The notes under the pieces were generated by a model. The model did no database searches, was not told where the DNA came from, and saw only the letters and a list, made by a program, of their open reading frames with translations. DNA of 64,000 bases, taken from contig NZ_JAAGLY010000001.1 in NCBI RefSeq assembly GCF_010548375.1, forward strand, positions 744,001 through 808,000, given 5' to 3'. The DNA comes from Streptomyces sp. SID13726. GTDB lineage: Bacteria > Actinomycetota > Actinomycetes > Streptomycetales > Streptomycetaceae. The translations under genes and the position numbers were made by a program. Shown in pieces: positions 40,473 to 51,867 of this stretch; positions within the stretch are counted from its first letter, which is position 1, and every line of letters begins with the position of its first letter.

Positions 40473-43289
40473 CTACGGCCGCCGTCCCGCCGCCAGCCGG
40501 ACGATGTCCACCCGGGAGCGGATCCCGAGCTTGCGGTAGACCCGGGTGAGGGTCGCCTCGACGGTCTTGACGCTGATGAACAGCCGCGCGGCTATCTCCC
40601 GGTTGGTGGCGCCCTCCATGACGAGCGCGGCCACCTGACGCTCCATCGAGGCGAGCCCTTCGAGACCGTCGAGCCCGTCCGGCGCGGCGACCGGCACGAC
40701 CGCGGGCTCCGGGACCGGCGCCATCGCGGCCGCCTCCACCTGACGCAGCCAGGGCAGCGCCCGGCAGCGCCGGAAGAGCCGAGCCGCCTCGTCGTACGAC
40801 GTCGGAGCGGGCCGCCGGGTGCGCAGCTGGGCCAGGGCGAAGGCGGCCCGGGCCTCCTCCAGGCCGTGGCCCAGCTTGGCGAGACGATCCTGCACGGAGG
40901 TCAACTGGGCGAGCGCGGCCTCGTGTTCCCCCCGCGCCGCCCGCACCAGGGCCTCGGCCCGGTCCAGTACGGCGAGCACGCTCTCCCGGCCCAGCCGGAG
41001 CGCGTTGCGGCGGGTCACGTCGATGACGTCCTGCGCCTCCCCGACCTCCCCGATCCGTACCAGCGCCTCGGCCAGGTCGCCCTGCCAGCGCCCACGCGCC
41101 GGGTCGGTGATGCCGAGCCCGTCCTCCAGCTCGCGTACCCGGCGCAGCGAACGGACCGTGCCGTGCGCGTCCCCGGCCACGAACTGGGCGTATCCGAGGG
41201 CGGTCAGGCCCCGGGACTCGTACATCTGGTCGCCGTTCTCCTCGGCGTGGCCGACCGCGTCCCGGGCCAGTTCCAGGGCCCGCTCGACATTGCCGCCGGA
41301 AGCCTCCGCGAGGGAGGTGAGCACGGCCGAGGCGACCTCGCCGATCCCGGTGTCGCGGGCCATCGACAGGGCCTCCCGGGACAGGTCGAGGGCCCGTCCG
41401 CAGTGCCCGGAGCGCAGCTCGGTCTCGGCGACCCCGCGCAGGAAGTGCACCTCGCTCTCGACCGACCCGCGCCGCCGCACCTCGCGCAGCAGCGCGGTGA
41501 CCGTGGCGCGGGCCTCGGGCAGCTGGTCGCTCATGATCAGCCAGCGGAACCGGGAGTACCCGGCGCCGTTGTGATGGCAGGCCACCCGCGGGTCCTGAGG
41601 CTCCTTCAGGGCCCGCTTGATGGTCGCGGGGGCGTCCGGGTGGCCCATGAGGGTCTCCAGCTGGGCCTGGAAGGAGAGCGCCATCAGTTCGTTGTAGCGG
41701 TCGCCGGCCCGCGCGGCGAGCGCCGCCGAATGGGCGGCCTCCTCCCGGGCCCGGTCGAAGTCGCCGTCCACGAGGACGTGCCGCCAGGTCAGCTGATAGT
41801 GGATCAGCGAGAGCAGCTTGGGGTCGTCGCCCGCGTCGGCCAGCGCCTGTGGGAAGACCGCGTCGACCTCCGTCATGGCGTGGCCCGCGGTGTCGATCAC
41901 GATGATCCAGGCCCGCACCCGGTCGGCGGCCACGGTCGCCCGGGTCAGCACGTCCCGGGCGATGTCCCGGGCGAGGTCCAGCTCACCGGCGGTGATCGCG
42001 TCCTCGGCCGCCTGGAGCCGCCGTACGTCCGGGCCCTGCGCGCTGTCGGCGGGGGTGTGCCGGGCCGACAGCAGTCCGAGGGAGGCGGCCACCGAGGGGG
42101 CGCCGCGGTCCCGGGCCAGGGCGGCTGCCTCGGCGAGCCGGGCGGCGACCACGGGGTCGGTGCCGGTGGTCGCGAGGGCCAGATGGCGGGCCCGTTCGAT
42201 GGGGTCGGAGGCGGCCGTGGACAGCGCCTGATGCGCGTCCCGCCGCTCCTGCGCGGGGGCCTCCGCGTACAGGGCGGCCGAGATCAGCGGATGCGCGAAG
42301 CGTACGGCGGGCCCCTCGGCCTCCGTCGCCAGCAGACCCAGCGCCGCCGCCTGGGCCATCTCGGCCTCGGCGTCCGGACGGCCGGCCGCGTGCAGCAGGG
42401 CCGGGGTGGGGCGGGCGCCCGCGCTCGCCACCAGGAGGGTGCGGCGGGCCTCGGCCGACAGCATCTGGAGGCGGCTGAGCACCAGGGCCCTGAGCGAGGT
42501 CGGCACCGGCAGCGGCTCGCCGGGGCGCGGCGGGGTCGGGTTCTCGCTGAGCGCGCGGCCCAGCTCCAGGGCGTAGAAGGGGTTGCCGCCGCTGGTGCGG
42601 TGGATGTCCCGGACGGTGGAGCGCTGGAGGCCGGTGTAGCCGCGGTGGTCGAGCAGGGCGGCCACCTGGGCGCGGGTGAGCGGGTTGAAGCGGACGGCGA
42701 GGCTTTCCGGGGGCAACGCGCGTAGATGGCGGTCGTACTCGGGACCGTCGGTCCGGACCGCGCACACCATCCGCACCGGGATGTCGCCGAGCCGGCGGGC
42801 GGCGAACCCGAGCAGCTCCAGGCTCGCCGGGTCCAGCCACTGCACGTCGTCGGCGACGACCAGGACCGGGCCCTCGGCGGCCAGGGCGCGCAGAGCCGAG
42901 AGCACGGCCAGGCGCAGGGCGAGGCCGTCGCGCTGGAGGGTGGACTCGCCGCGTCCGGTGAGCGCCGACTCCAGCGCGGTGCGCTGGGCCGCGGGCAGCT
43001 TGTCGGACACGTCGTCGAGGACCAGGCCGAAGAGGTCGGCGAGGGCCAGGAAGGGAAGGTGGGATTCCGACTCGGTGGCCGAGCAGCGCAGCACGGTCGT
43101 GGCCGCTTCGCCGCATTCCGCGGCCAGGGCCCGCAGGACCGTCGACTTTCCTATTCCGGCGGGGCCGTGCAGCAGCACGCTGCCGCCCCGGGCGAGCTGC
43201 TCGCGTGCCTCGCCGAACAGCTCGTCGCGACCGATGACCAGGTCAGGGCGGCATCTCGCGGGCTCCTGGAAGTCGCGTGGCACGGTCAC
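40473..43289 (-). CDS. LAL-family (large ATP-binding LuxR) transcriptional regulator
   Basis: 938 residues. N-terminal AAA/STAND ATPase: Walker A HGPAGIGKST (about residue 42), Walker B PVLVVADDVQWLD, then a helical arm with TPR-like repeats through the middle (LARDIARDVLTRATVAADRV, RALDLSREALSMARDTGIGE). The C-terminal LuxR HTH is METQ-like: LEGLASMERQVAALVMEGATNREIAARLFISVKTVEATLTRVYRKL. Members switch on genes in response to a ligand and ATP state. The trypsin gene downstream on the same strand is a candidate target. ATG/GTG spacing upstream is ordinary. Confidence 0.93.
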   Translation of the reverse strand: MTVPRDFQEPARCRPDLVIGRDELFGEAREQLARGGSVLLHGPAGIGKSTVLRALAAECGEAATTVLRCSATESESHLPFLALADLFGLVLDDVSDKLPAAQRTALESALTGRGESTLQRDGLALRLAVLSALRALAAEGPVLVVADDVQWLDPASLELLGFAARRLGDIPVRMVCAVRTDGPEYDRHLRALPPESLAVRFNPLTRAQVAALLDHRGYTGLQRSTVRDIHRTSGGNPFYALELGRALSENPTPPRPGEPLPVPTSLRALVLSRLQMLSAEARRTLLVASAGARPTPALLHAAGRPDAEAEMAQAAALGLLATEAEGPAVRFAHPLISAALYAEAPAQERRDAHQALSTAASDPIERARHLALATTGTDPVVAARLAEAAALARDRGAPSVAASLGLLSARHTPADSAQGPDVRRLQAAEDAITAGELDLARDIARDVLTRATVAADRVRAWIIVIDTAGHAMTEVDAVFPQALADAGDDPKLLSLIHYQLTWRHVLVDGDFDRAREEAAHSAALAARAGDRYNELMALSFQAQLETLMGHPDAPATIKRALKEPQDPRVACHHNGAGYSRFRWLIMSDQLPEARATVTALLREVRRRGSVESEVHFLRGVAETELRSGHCGRALDLSREALSMARDTGIGEVASAVLTSLAEASGGNVERALELARDAVGHAEENGDQMYESRGLTALGYAQFVAGDAHGTVRSLRRVRELEDGLGITDPARGRWQGDLAEALVRIGEVGEAQDVIDVTRRNALRLGRESVLAVLDRAEALVRAARGEHEAALAQLTSVQDRLAKLGHGLEEARAAFALAQLRTRRPAPTSYDEAARLFRRCRALPWLRQVEAAAMAPVPEPAVVPVAAPDGLDGLEGLASMERQVAALVMEGATNREIAARLFISVKTVEATLTRVYRKLGIRSRVDIVRLAAGRRP

Positions 43290-43432
43290 CGCTCCCCTCC
43301 GTGTGTCGTGTCCTGGCCAATATTAGGCAAGGTGCATTGAAATTCGGAGGGAAGCGGTGGTGAGGGAGATAACAACCGGTTCCGCATGGGGAAATTCAAA
43401 GCGACCGTGCATGAATGAGATGTCTGCGGATG

Positions 43433-44263
43433 TTACGGAAGCAGCCCCGCCCGACGCGCCGCGACCACCGCCTCGCCCCTGGTCCGGGCCCCCAGCCTGC
43501 GCATCGCCGACCGCAGGTACGCCTTCACCGTCTCGGGGGCCAGCCCGAGCCGCTCCGCCGCCACGGCGTTCGTCGCCCCGGCCGCCACACAGGCCAGTAC
43601 GTCCAGCTCGCGTGGTGCCAGGGCGACGCCGTCCGCGGCCGCGGGGTCGGTGGCCAGCAGGGCGCAGGCGTCCAGCAGTTCGGTCCTGAGCGCGGGGTCG
43701 GTGATCCGCGGGGCCAGCGCCCGCAGCGCCGCGTGCGCCTCCCGGACCTGCTCCCAGGCGGAGGTGTCGGCGCGGTCCGGCTCGGCCTGCGCCGCCGACA
43801 GCACGTCCCGCGCCTCGTCGCCGACGACCAGCGCCTGCTCCACGTCCCGGGCCGCGTCCACCGCCGCCGTCAGCGTGCGGTTGCCGAGCGGCCGGGGGTC
43901 GCGCAGGGCGCCGTACAGCACCCCGCGCACCCGCCGCCGTACCACCACCGGCACGGCCAGCACCGAGCGCAGGCCCTCGGCGGCGACCGCGGCGTCGTAC
44001 TCGTGGCTGATCCGGGTGGAGACGGAGTAGTCCGCGACGGCGCACGGGCGGGCCAGCGCGACCGTCCTGCCGCCGAGGCCGTTGCCGGAGGTGACCGCGA
44101 GGGCCAGGAGCGAGGTGGTGGCCGTGCCGCTCAGTTCGCTGATCCGCACCTGCGGCCGGCCGGGCTCCACCAGCCCGCCGAAGGCGACCGGGAGCCCCGT
44201 GCCGCGCCGCAGTCGCGCGAGTGCCCGCCGGATCTCCACCGAGCCGGCCGTGTCCACTGACAC
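43433..44263 (-). CDS. GAF-domain LuxR family transcriptional regulator
   Basis: 276 residues from GTG 44263 (AAGGGG upstream); the longer frame to 44323 adds an unlikely Gly/Pro-rich start. The GAF-like sensor covers about residues 25-150 (GNGLGGRTVALARPCAVADY, LRSVLAVPVVVRRRVRGVLYGALRDPRPLG). The C-terminal HTH is LAPRELDVLACVAAGATNAVAAERLGLAPETVKAYLRSAMRRLG. Regulators of this design control acyl-CoA or aromatic degradation genes. It is divergent from the acyl-CoA synthetase pair, 117 bp away, and probably regulates it. Confidence 0.88.
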   Translation of the reverse strand: MSVDTAGSVEIRRALARLRRGTGLPVAFGGLVEPGRPQVRISELSGTATTSLLALAVTSGNGLGGRTVALARPCAVADYSVSTRISHEYDAAVAAEGLRSVLAVPVVVRRRVRGVLYGALRDPRPLGNRTLTAAVDAARDVEQALVVGDEARDVLSAAQAEPDRADTSAWEQVREAHAALRALAPRITDPALRTELLDACALLATDPAAADGVALAPRELDVLACVAAGATNAVAAERLGLAPETVKAYLRSAMRRLGARTRGEAVVAARRAGLLP

Positions 44264-44380
44264 CTGTTCGTCCCCTTCGCCGCGGCACACACCCCCGTTC
44301 GGGGGTAGTGAGACCTGCACCACGGATTACACGATGGCAGAGAGCCGCCCGGCAATGGTCCGGCACGAGGAGGACGACAG

Positions 44381-46048
44381 ATGACGGCTACGGAGGACTT
44401 CCGCGGGGCACGGGACTTCCTGCTGCGGCACCGCGAGGACTACGCCACGGCGTACGAGGGCTTCGACTGGCCCCGCCCGCACCACTTCAACTGGGCGCTC
44501 GACTGGTTCGACGTCATCGCCGAGGGCAACGACCGCACGGCCCTGCACATCGTCGAGGAGGACGGCAGCGAGGTCCGGCTGTCCTTCGCCGAGCTGGCCG
44601 AGCGGTCCGACCGGGTCGCCAACTTGCTGCGCGAGCGCGGGGTGGAGGCCGAGGACCGCGTCCTCGTCATGCTGGGCAACCAGGCCGAGCTCTGGGAGAC
44701 CGCCCTGGCCGCCATGAAGCTGCGGGCCGTCGTCATCCCGGCGACCCCGCTGCTCGGCCCCGCCGACCTGCGCGACCGCGTCGAGCGCGGCCGGGTGCGG
44801 CACGTGCTGGTGCGGGCCGAGGACGCCGGCAAGTTCGACGAGGTGCCCGGCGACTACACCCGCACCGCGGTCGGCGGGGTGCCGGAGGGCTGGCAGCCGT
44901 ACGAGGACGCGTACGCCGCCTCCGCCGAGTTCCTGCCCGACGGGCCGACCCTGGCCGACGACCCGCTGATGCTCTACTTCACCTCCGGGACGACCGCCCG
45001 CCCCAAGCTCGTCGAGCACACGCACACCTCGTACCCGATCGGGCACCTGGCGACCATGTACTGGATCGGCCTCAAGCCCGGTGACGTGCATCTGAACATC
45101 TCCTCGCCGGGCTGGGCCAAGCACGCCTGGTCCAATCTGTTCGCGCCGTGGAACGCCGAGGCCACCGTCTTCATCCACAACTACACGCGCTTCGACGCGG
45201 CACGGCTGATGTCCGAGATGGACCGGGCCGGGGTGACGACCTTCTGCGCCCCGCCGACCGTGTGGCGCATGCTCATCCAGGCCGACCTGACCCAGCTGCG
45301 CACCCCGCCGCGCGAGGTGGTCGCGGCCGGGGAACCGCTGAACCCCGAGGTCATCGAGCAGGTCCGGCGCGCCTGGGGCGTCACCGTCCGGGACGGCTTC
45401 GGCCAGACCGAGACGGCCGTGCAGGTCTCCAACAGCCCGGGCCAGCCGCTGAAGACCGGCTCCATGGGCCGCCCCAGCCCCGGCTACAGGGTGGAACTCC
45501 TCGACCCGGTCTCCGGCGCTCCCGGCGCGGCCGAGGGCGAGATCGCGCTGGACCTGTCGGCCCGGCCCGTCGGCCTGATGACCGGCTACCACGGCGACCC
45601 GGACCGTACGGCGGAGGCGATGGCCGGGGGGTACTACCGGACCGGTGACGTGGCGTCGAGGGACGAGGACGGCCATCTCACCTACATCGGCCGCAGTGAC
45701 GACGTCTTCAAGGCCTCCGACTACAAGATCAGCCCCTTCGAGCTGGAGAGCGCGCTCCTGGAGCACGAGGCGGTCGCCGAGGCGGCCGTCGTGCCCGCGC
45801 CGGACGAAGTGCGGCTCGCGGTCCCGAAGGCGTACGTCGTGCTCACGGAGGGCTGGGAGCCCGGCCCCGACACGGCGAAGGTGCTCTTCGAGCACTCGCG
45901 CGAGGTGCTGGCGCCCTACAAGCGCATCCGGCGGCTGGAGTTCGCGGAGCTGCCCAAGACGGTGTCAGGCAAGATCCGGCGGATCGAGCTGCGGGAGGCG
46001 ACGGCGGCCGGGTCGGCGGCGGAGTACCGCGAGGAGGACTTCCGGTGA
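44381..46048 (+). CDS. AMP-dependent acyl-CoA synthetase (medium-chain/benzoate type)
   Basis: 555 residues of the ANL superfamily: P-loop [47 protein letters not shown] hinge and the catalytic Lys in [22 protein letters not shown] at the N-terminus and the [13 protein letters not shown] core fit medium-chain/aryl ACSM-type ligases, which make acyl-CoA from a carboxylate, ATP and CoA. It is the first gene of a two-gene operon; its stop overlaps the GTG of the second ligase by 4 bp, so both are translated together. Confidence 0.9.
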   Translation: MTATEDFRGARDFLLRHREDYATAYEGFDWPRPHHFNWALDWFDVIAEGNDRTALHIVEEDGSEVRLSFAELAERSDRVANLLRERGVEAEDRVLVMLGNQAELWETALAAMKLRAVVIPATPLLGPADLRDRVERGRVRHVLVRAEDAGKFDEVPGDYTRTAVGGVPEGWQPYEDAYAASAEFLPDGPTLADDPLMLYFTSGTTARPKLVEHTHTSYPIGHLATMYWIGLKPGDVHLNISSPGWAKHAWSNLFAPWNAEATVFIHNYTRFDAARLMSEMDRAGVTTFCAPPTVWRMLIQADLTQLRTPPREVVAAGEPLNPEVIEQVRRAWGVTVRDGFGQTETAVQVSNSPGQPLKTGSMGRPSPGYRVELLDPVSGAPGAAEGEIALDLSARPVGLMTGYHGDPDRTAEAMAGGYYRTGDVASRDEDGHLTYIGRSDDVFKASDYKISPFELESALLEHEAVAEAAVVPAPDEVRLAVPKAYVVLTEGWEPGPDTAKVLFEHSREVLAPYKRIRRLEFAELPKTVSGKIRRIELREATAAGSAAEYREEDFR

Positions 46049-47631
46049 ACTCGTACGCGCACGGAGTGAGCACGACGCAGCTGCTCGGCGACACCATCGG
46101 CGCCAACCTGGAGCGGGCGGTGGCCAATTGGCCCGACCGGGAGGCGCTGGTCGACGTGCCCTCCGGACGGCGCTGGACGTACGCCCGCCTCGGCGCCGAG
46201 GTCGACGAACTGGCGTCCGCGCTGCTCGCCTCCGGGGTCGTCAAGGGCGACCGGGTGGGGATCTGGGCGGTCAACTGCCCCGAGTGGGTGCTCGTGCAGT
46301 ACGCCACCGCCCGCATCGGCGCGATCATGGTGAACATCAACCCGGCGTACCGCACCCACGAGGTGGAGTACGTCCTGCGGCAGGCCGGGATCTCCCTGCT
46401 GTTCGCCTCCCTGAGCCACAAGAGCAGCGACTACCGGGCGATGGTCGACGAAGTGCGGGGCGGCTGCCCGGAGTTGCGGGAGGCCGTCTACTTCGGCCAC
46501 CCGAGCTGGGACGAACTGCTGCGGCGCGGGGGCCCGGGAGCGGTGCACCCGGAGCTGTCCTGCGACGACCCGATCAACATCCAGTACACCTCAGGCACGA
46601 CGGGCTTCCCGAAGGGAGCCACGCTCTCCCACCACAACATCCTCAACAACGGTTACTTCGTCGGTGAGTCGATCGCCTACAGCGAGCAGGACCGGATCTG
46701 CATCCCGGTGCCGTACTACCACTGCTTCGGCATGGTGATGGGCAACCTGGCGGCCACCTCGCACGGCGCCTGCATGGTCATCCCGGCCCCCTCCTTCGAC
46801 CCGGCGGCGACGCTGCGCGCGGTCGAGCGGGAGCGCTGCACCTCGCTGTACGGCGTACCGACCATGTTCATCGCGGAGTTGAACCTCCCCGACTTCGCGT
46901 CCTACGACCTCTCCTCCCTGCGCACCGGGATCATGGCGGGCTCGCCCTGCCCGGTGGAGGTGATGAAGCGGGTGGTCGCCGAGATGCACATGGCGGAGGT
47001 GTCCATCTGCTACGGCATGACCGAGACCTCCCCGGTCTCCCTCCAGACCCGCAGGGACGACGACCTCGAACACCGCACCGGCACGGTGGGCCGCGTCCTG
47101 CCGCACATCGAGGTGAAGGTCGTCGACCCGGCGACCGGGGTCACTCAACCCCGGGGCACGGCAGGGGAGTTGTGCACCCGCGGCTACAGCGTGATGCTCG
47201 GCTACTGGAACGAGCCCGGGAAGACCGCGGAGGCCGTCGACCCCGGGCGCTGGATGCACACCGGGGACCTGGCGCTGATGCGTGAGGACGGGTACGTCGA
47301 GATCGTCGGCCGCATCAAGGACATGATCATCCGGGGCGGCGAGAACATCTACCCGCGCGAGATCGAGGAGTTCCTCTACGGGCACGCGAAGATCGCGGAC
47401 GTCCAGGTCGTCGGGGTCCCCCACGAGCGGTACGGCGAGGAGGTCCTGGCCTGCGTCATCCCGCGCGACCCGGCGAACCCGCCGACCCTGGAGGAACTGC
47501 GCGCCTTCTGCGAGGGCCGGCTGGCCCACTACAAGATCCCGAGCCGGCTGCGGATCCTGGAGTCGTTCCCGATGACGGTGTCCGGGAAGGTGCGGAAGGT
47601 GGAGCTGCGGGAGACGTACGCGCAGGGGTAG
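46045..47631 (+). CDS. AMP-dependent fatty-acyl-CoA synthetase
   Basis: 528 residues. ANL motifs [68 protein letters not shown] and catalytic Lys in [11 protein letters not shown]. Close in pattern to FadD-like short/medium-chain ligases used for fatty-acid activation. The GTG start overlaps the stop of the preceding synthetase (GTGA). Two coupled ligases with different N-termini suggest a pathway that activates two acids, but no dehydrogenase or hydratase gene follows. Confidence 0.92.
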   Translation: MNSYAHGVSTTQLLGDTIGANLERAVANWPDREALVDVPSGRRWTYARLGAEVDELASALLASGVVKGDRVGIWAVNCPEWVLVQYATARIGAIMVNINPAYRTHEVEYVLRQAGISLLFASLSHKSSDYRAMVDEVRGGCPELREAVYFGHPSWDELLRRGGPGAVHPELSCDDPINIQYTSGTTGFPKGATLSHHNILNNGYFVGESIAYSEQDRICIPVPYYHCFGMVMGNLAATSHGACMVIPAPSFDPAATLRAVERERCTSLYGVPTMFIAELNLPDFASYDLSSLRTGIMAGSPCPVEVMKRVVAEMHMAEVSICYGMTETSPVSLQTRRDDDLEHRTGTVGRVLPHIEVKVVDPATGVTQPRGTAGELCTRGYSVMLGYWNEPGKTAEAVDPGRWMHTGDLALMREDGYVEIVGRIKDMIIRGGENIYPREIEEFLYGHAKIADVQVVGVPHERYGEEVLACVIPRDPANPPTLEELRAFCEGRLAHYKIPSRLRILESFPMTVSGKVRKVELRETYAQG

Positions 47632-47632
47632 C

Positions 47633-47772
47633 CGGGGAGTCCGGGGAGTCCGGGGAGGGCGGGGAGGGCGGGGGCGCGGGGAGGGCGGCAGGGCAGAGAG
47701 GTCGGCCCTGCCTGCCGCTCACAGGCGAGCGGTCAGGGAGGTCGGCCCTGCCCGACGCCCACCGGCGAGCGG
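47633..47772. repeat. GC-rich minor repeats after the ligase operon
   Basis: A 9-bp unit (GGGGAGTCC) repeats at 47635-47660 and decays into GGGGAGGGC. A 35-bp block starting GAGGTCGGCCCTGCC and ending GGCGAGCGG then occurs twice (47698-47732 and 47738-47772) with a 40-bp period. The second copy reaches the stop of the next gene. Confidence 0.6.
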
Positions 47773-47773
47773 C

Positions 47774-48457
47774 CTACCCGTCCAGTTCGTCCGCCAGGCT
47801 GTTCACCGGCTGCGGTGTCCCCGTCAGGTCGAGGACGAACAGGGGGACGCCGAGGGAGTCGGCGCCGGCGCGGGCCTCGGTGGTGTAGCCGGCGAGCGAG
47901 AAGTACACACAGTGCGCGGACTCCGTCATGGCGGTGAGCCACAGGCACTCCACGTCCCGCAGTGAGGCGGGGCGCACGGTCGGGTCCACCTGGGCCAGCA
48001 GACCGCGCGCGGCGATGCCTATGCCGGACGGCGGCCGCTGGTCCGCGCGCCGGATGTCCTCGTAGCCGAGCCAGCGCAGATACAGCGCGGCGACGGTGAC
48101 CGCGTCCCGCGCGGTGCGGATCGTGATCGGCTGGAAGGCGCGGCGCGGGGGAGCGGCGGCGTCCGGCTCCGGGTCCGCCTCCGGCGCGCGGGCCGGGCCC
48201 CCGGTCACCGGGATGCGCAGGACGGTCCCGCAGGCGCAGCCCAGCTCGGGCCGCGGCCACTCGGCCCTGAGCCCGCAGACCGGGCACTTCACCGCGACCC
48301 ACGCCTCGTCCCACACCTGGTGGGTGACGGCCGTGGGCACGCCGTCGCGGTCCAGCGACGGCGAGACGGGGGCGCCGCACTCGCAGGGGTACGACGGCGC
48401 CGCGTAGAGATGCTCGCGCCGGCAGACCGGACAGCGCACCGACACGCTCTCGGACAT
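47774..48457 (-). CDS. zinc-ribbon protein with restriction-endonuclease-like C-terminal domain
   Basis: 227 residues. Two N-terminal zinc ribbons: CPVCRREH...CECG and CPVCGLRA...CACG, separated by the conserved AVTHQVWDEAWVAVK. The C-terminal half (about 120-227: AVTVAALYLRWLGYEDIRRA, GLLAQVDPT, CLWLTAMTESAHCVYFSLAGY, PLFVLDLTGTPQPVN) has the order of an Mrr-like fold, with GLLAQV and YFSLAGYT matching the core strands, as seen in Streptomyces proteins of unknown role. The ExK catalytic pattern is not evident. Divergent from gcl. Confidence 0.65.
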   Translation of the reverse strand: MSESVSVRCPVCRREHLYAAPSYPCECGAPVSPSLDRDGVPTAVTHQVWDEAWVAVKCPVCGLRAEWPRPELGCACGTVLRIPVTGGPARAPEADPEPDAAAPPRRAFQPITIRTARDAVTVAALYLRWLGYEDIRRADQRPPSGIGIAARGLLAQVDPTVRPASLRDVECLWLTAMTESAHCVYFSLAGYTTEARAGADSLGVPLFVLDLTGTPQPVNSLADELDG

Positions 48458-48528
48458 GGCCTCATCGTCCTCCTGCGCGCACCCCGTTGTCCGCCTCTTG
48501 ACGGTGTTCACCCGCCGACCTACATTTC

Positions 48529-48564
48529 TTCCAGATAGTAGAAAATCTATTCCACTATACGGAA
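48529..48564. promoter_or_regulatory. two tandem 15-bp TTCC-N7-GGAA-like operators upstream of gcl
   Basis: Site 1: TTCC-AGATAGT-AGAA (48529-48543, one mismatch). Site 2: TTCC-ACTATAC-GGAA (48550-48564). They start exactly 21 bp apart, two helical turns. The same pair with the same spacing lies before hyi (52720-52755). Likely bound by an IclR-type (AllR-like) repressor of purine/glyoxylate catabolism. Confidence 0.65.
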
Positions 48565-48613
48565 GTGCTCGCGGCGGGGCGCGACGGGAGTACGCATCCG
48601 ACAGGAGTACTCG

Positions 48614-50398
<1,785 letters not shown>

Positions 50399-50417
50399 CG
50401 CCGGGCGTCAAACATGA

Positions 50418-50450
50418 GAGGCCCGCCGCCCCCGTGCCGGCGGGCCTCTT
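50418..50450 (+). terminator. terminator after gcl
   Basis: Perfect 11-bp stem GAGGCCCGCCG/CGGCGGGCCTC (50418-50428 with 50438-50448) and TT after it, 20 bp past the gcl stop. Confidence 0.75.
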
Positions 50451-50556
50451 CACGTGTCGAGAATGTGCCCGCGGCAGGGGCTGGTTGAAGCCCCTTGAAC
50501 CGTATTCAGAGCTTGATTTGAGGGTTTCGTAGGTGGGATACGCCTGGTGCCGTAGA

Positions 50557-50655
50557 GCGGCTGCGGCTCGGTGGGGGCTGGTCGGTACAGCTGGACCTGC
50601 TGCCTTTGAGGGGCGCGGGGAACTGCGCGGCCAGCCACGAAGCACCCGCAGCCGC
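50557..50655. repeat. large palindromic intergenic element
   Basis: Outer arms GCGGCTGCGG (50557-50566) and CCGCAGCCGC (50646-50655) are exact reverse complements. Inner GGCTGG (50576-50581) pairs with CCAGCC (50631-50636). The core GGGGCGCGGGGAACTGCGCG is a stretch I recognise as very common between Streptomyces genes. The whole folds into one long stem and is likely a mobile or repeated non-coding module. Confidence 0.55.
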
Positions 50656-50762
50656 CACCCGACAGAACCCAGTACCCCGGAACGCGAAGAAGCGCAGGAC
50701 ACGGAAATCCGCGTCCTGCGCTCACTCCACGCCGGCTCGACCGGCACCGCGACGGCGGCGAC

Positions 50763-50813
50763 GGCACCGAGGGACCCTCCTTCCCTCAGGTCGAAGAAGG
50801 AGGCCCCGGTGCC
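50763..50813 (-). terminator. imperfect hairpin, probable glxR terminator
   Basis: GGCACCGAGGG...CCTCCTTC at 50763-50783 pairs with GAAGGAGGCCCCGGTGCC (50796-50813), about 140 bp downstream of the glxR stop. Confidence 0.45.
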
Positions 50814-50948
50814 TTCACCACCGCACTGGCTCGCCCACCGCCGCGGTTGTCCGCTGATTCACCGAAGGTCTTGGTTCCGGGCGGGGCCACCGCCTGGGCG
50901 CGACAGGACAGATGTCAGCGGTGGCGCCGCCCGGGGTCTATGGGGGTG

Positions 50949-51839
50949 TCAGAGCCGGGCGCCGGAGAGCCGCTCGACCGCCCGCAGCAGCGCGGAGTGG
51001 TCCAGCCCCCCGTCGCCCTGCGCACGCAGACTGGCGACCAGCTGGGCCACCACGGCCCCCACCGGAAGCGCCGCGCCGACATTGCGGGCCGCGTCCGTCA
51101 CGATGCCCATGTCCTTGTGGTGCAGGTCGATCCGGAAGCCCGGCTTGAAGTCGCGCTGGAGGAAGTTGTCCTTCTTGCGCGTCAGCACGGTCGAGCCGGC
51201 GAGCCCGCCGTTGAGGACGTCGAGGGCGGCCTTCAGGTCCACGCCCGACTTCTCCAGGAAGACCACGGCCTCGGCGCACGCCTGGATGTTCACGGCGACG
51301 ATCAGCTGGTTCGCGGCCTTCACGGTCTGGCCCGAGCCGTGCGGACCGCACAGCACGATGGTCCTGCCCAGCGCCTCGAAGATCGGCTCGGCCTCGTCGA
51401 AGTCGGCCTGCCCGCCACCGACCATGATGGACAGCACGGCCTCGATCGCACCGGCCTCACCGCCGGACACGGGGGCGTCGAGGACCCGGATGCCCTTCTC
51501 GGCGGCGGCCTTGGCCAGGTCCACCGAGGTCTGCGGGGTGATCGAGGACATGTCGATCAGCAGGGCGCCGGAGCGGGCGTTCTCCAGGATGCCCGCGGGG
51601 CCGTACGCGATGGCCTCGACCTGGGGGGAGGCGGGCACCATCGTGATCACCACGTCGGCGTCCCGCACGGCCTCGGCGATCGAACCGGCGGCGGTGCCAC
51701 CGGCGGCGGCCAGGCGCTCCAGCTTGTCCTGTTCGAGGGTGAAGCCGGTGACGTCGTAGCCCGCCTTGACCAGGTTCTCGGACATGGGGGAGCCCATGAT
51801 GCCGAGGCCTATCCACGCGATCTTGGGGAGGTTGCTCAT
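50949..51839 (-). CDS. glxR: 2-hydroxy-3-oxopropionate (tartronate semialdehyde) reductase
   Basis: 296 residues, beta-hydroxyacid dehydrogenase family. N-terminal NAD(P) site IAWIGLGIMGSPMSENLVKAGY, then DAPVSGGEAGAIEAVLSIMVGG and the catalytic Lys region GSGQTVKAANQLIVAVNIQA. GFRIDLHHKDMGI closes the active site. Reduces tartronate semialdehyde, the Gcl product, to D-glycerate. It forms an operon with hyi (28 bp upstream) transcribed toward gcl. Neighbours make this role firm. Confidence 0.93.
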   Translation of the reverse strand: MSNLPKIAWIGLGIMGSPMSENLVKAGYDVTGFTLEQDKLERLAAAGGTAAGSIAEAVRDADVVITMVPASPQVEAIAYGPAGILENARSGALLIDMSSITPQTSVDLAKAAAEKGIRVLDAPVSGGEAGAIEAVLSIMVGGGQADFDEAEPIFEALGRTIVLCGPHGSGQTVKAANQLIVAVNIQACAEAVVFLEKSGVDLKAALDVLNGGLAGSTVLTRKKDNFLQRDFKPGFRIDLHHKDMGIVTDAARNVGAALPVGAVVAQLVASLRAQGDGGLDHSALLRAVERLSGARL

Positions 51840-51867
51840 GATTGGGGGTGCCTCTCGGTAAAGGGGG

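Larger units (their letters stand above)
50399..50948. other. gap between convergent gcl and glxR
   Basis: 550 bp without a gene. It contains the gcl terminator (50418-50448), a large inverted-repeat element (50557-50655) and an imperfect hairpin (50763-50813) that may terminate glxR. The other open frames here look like shadows. Confidence 0.6.
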
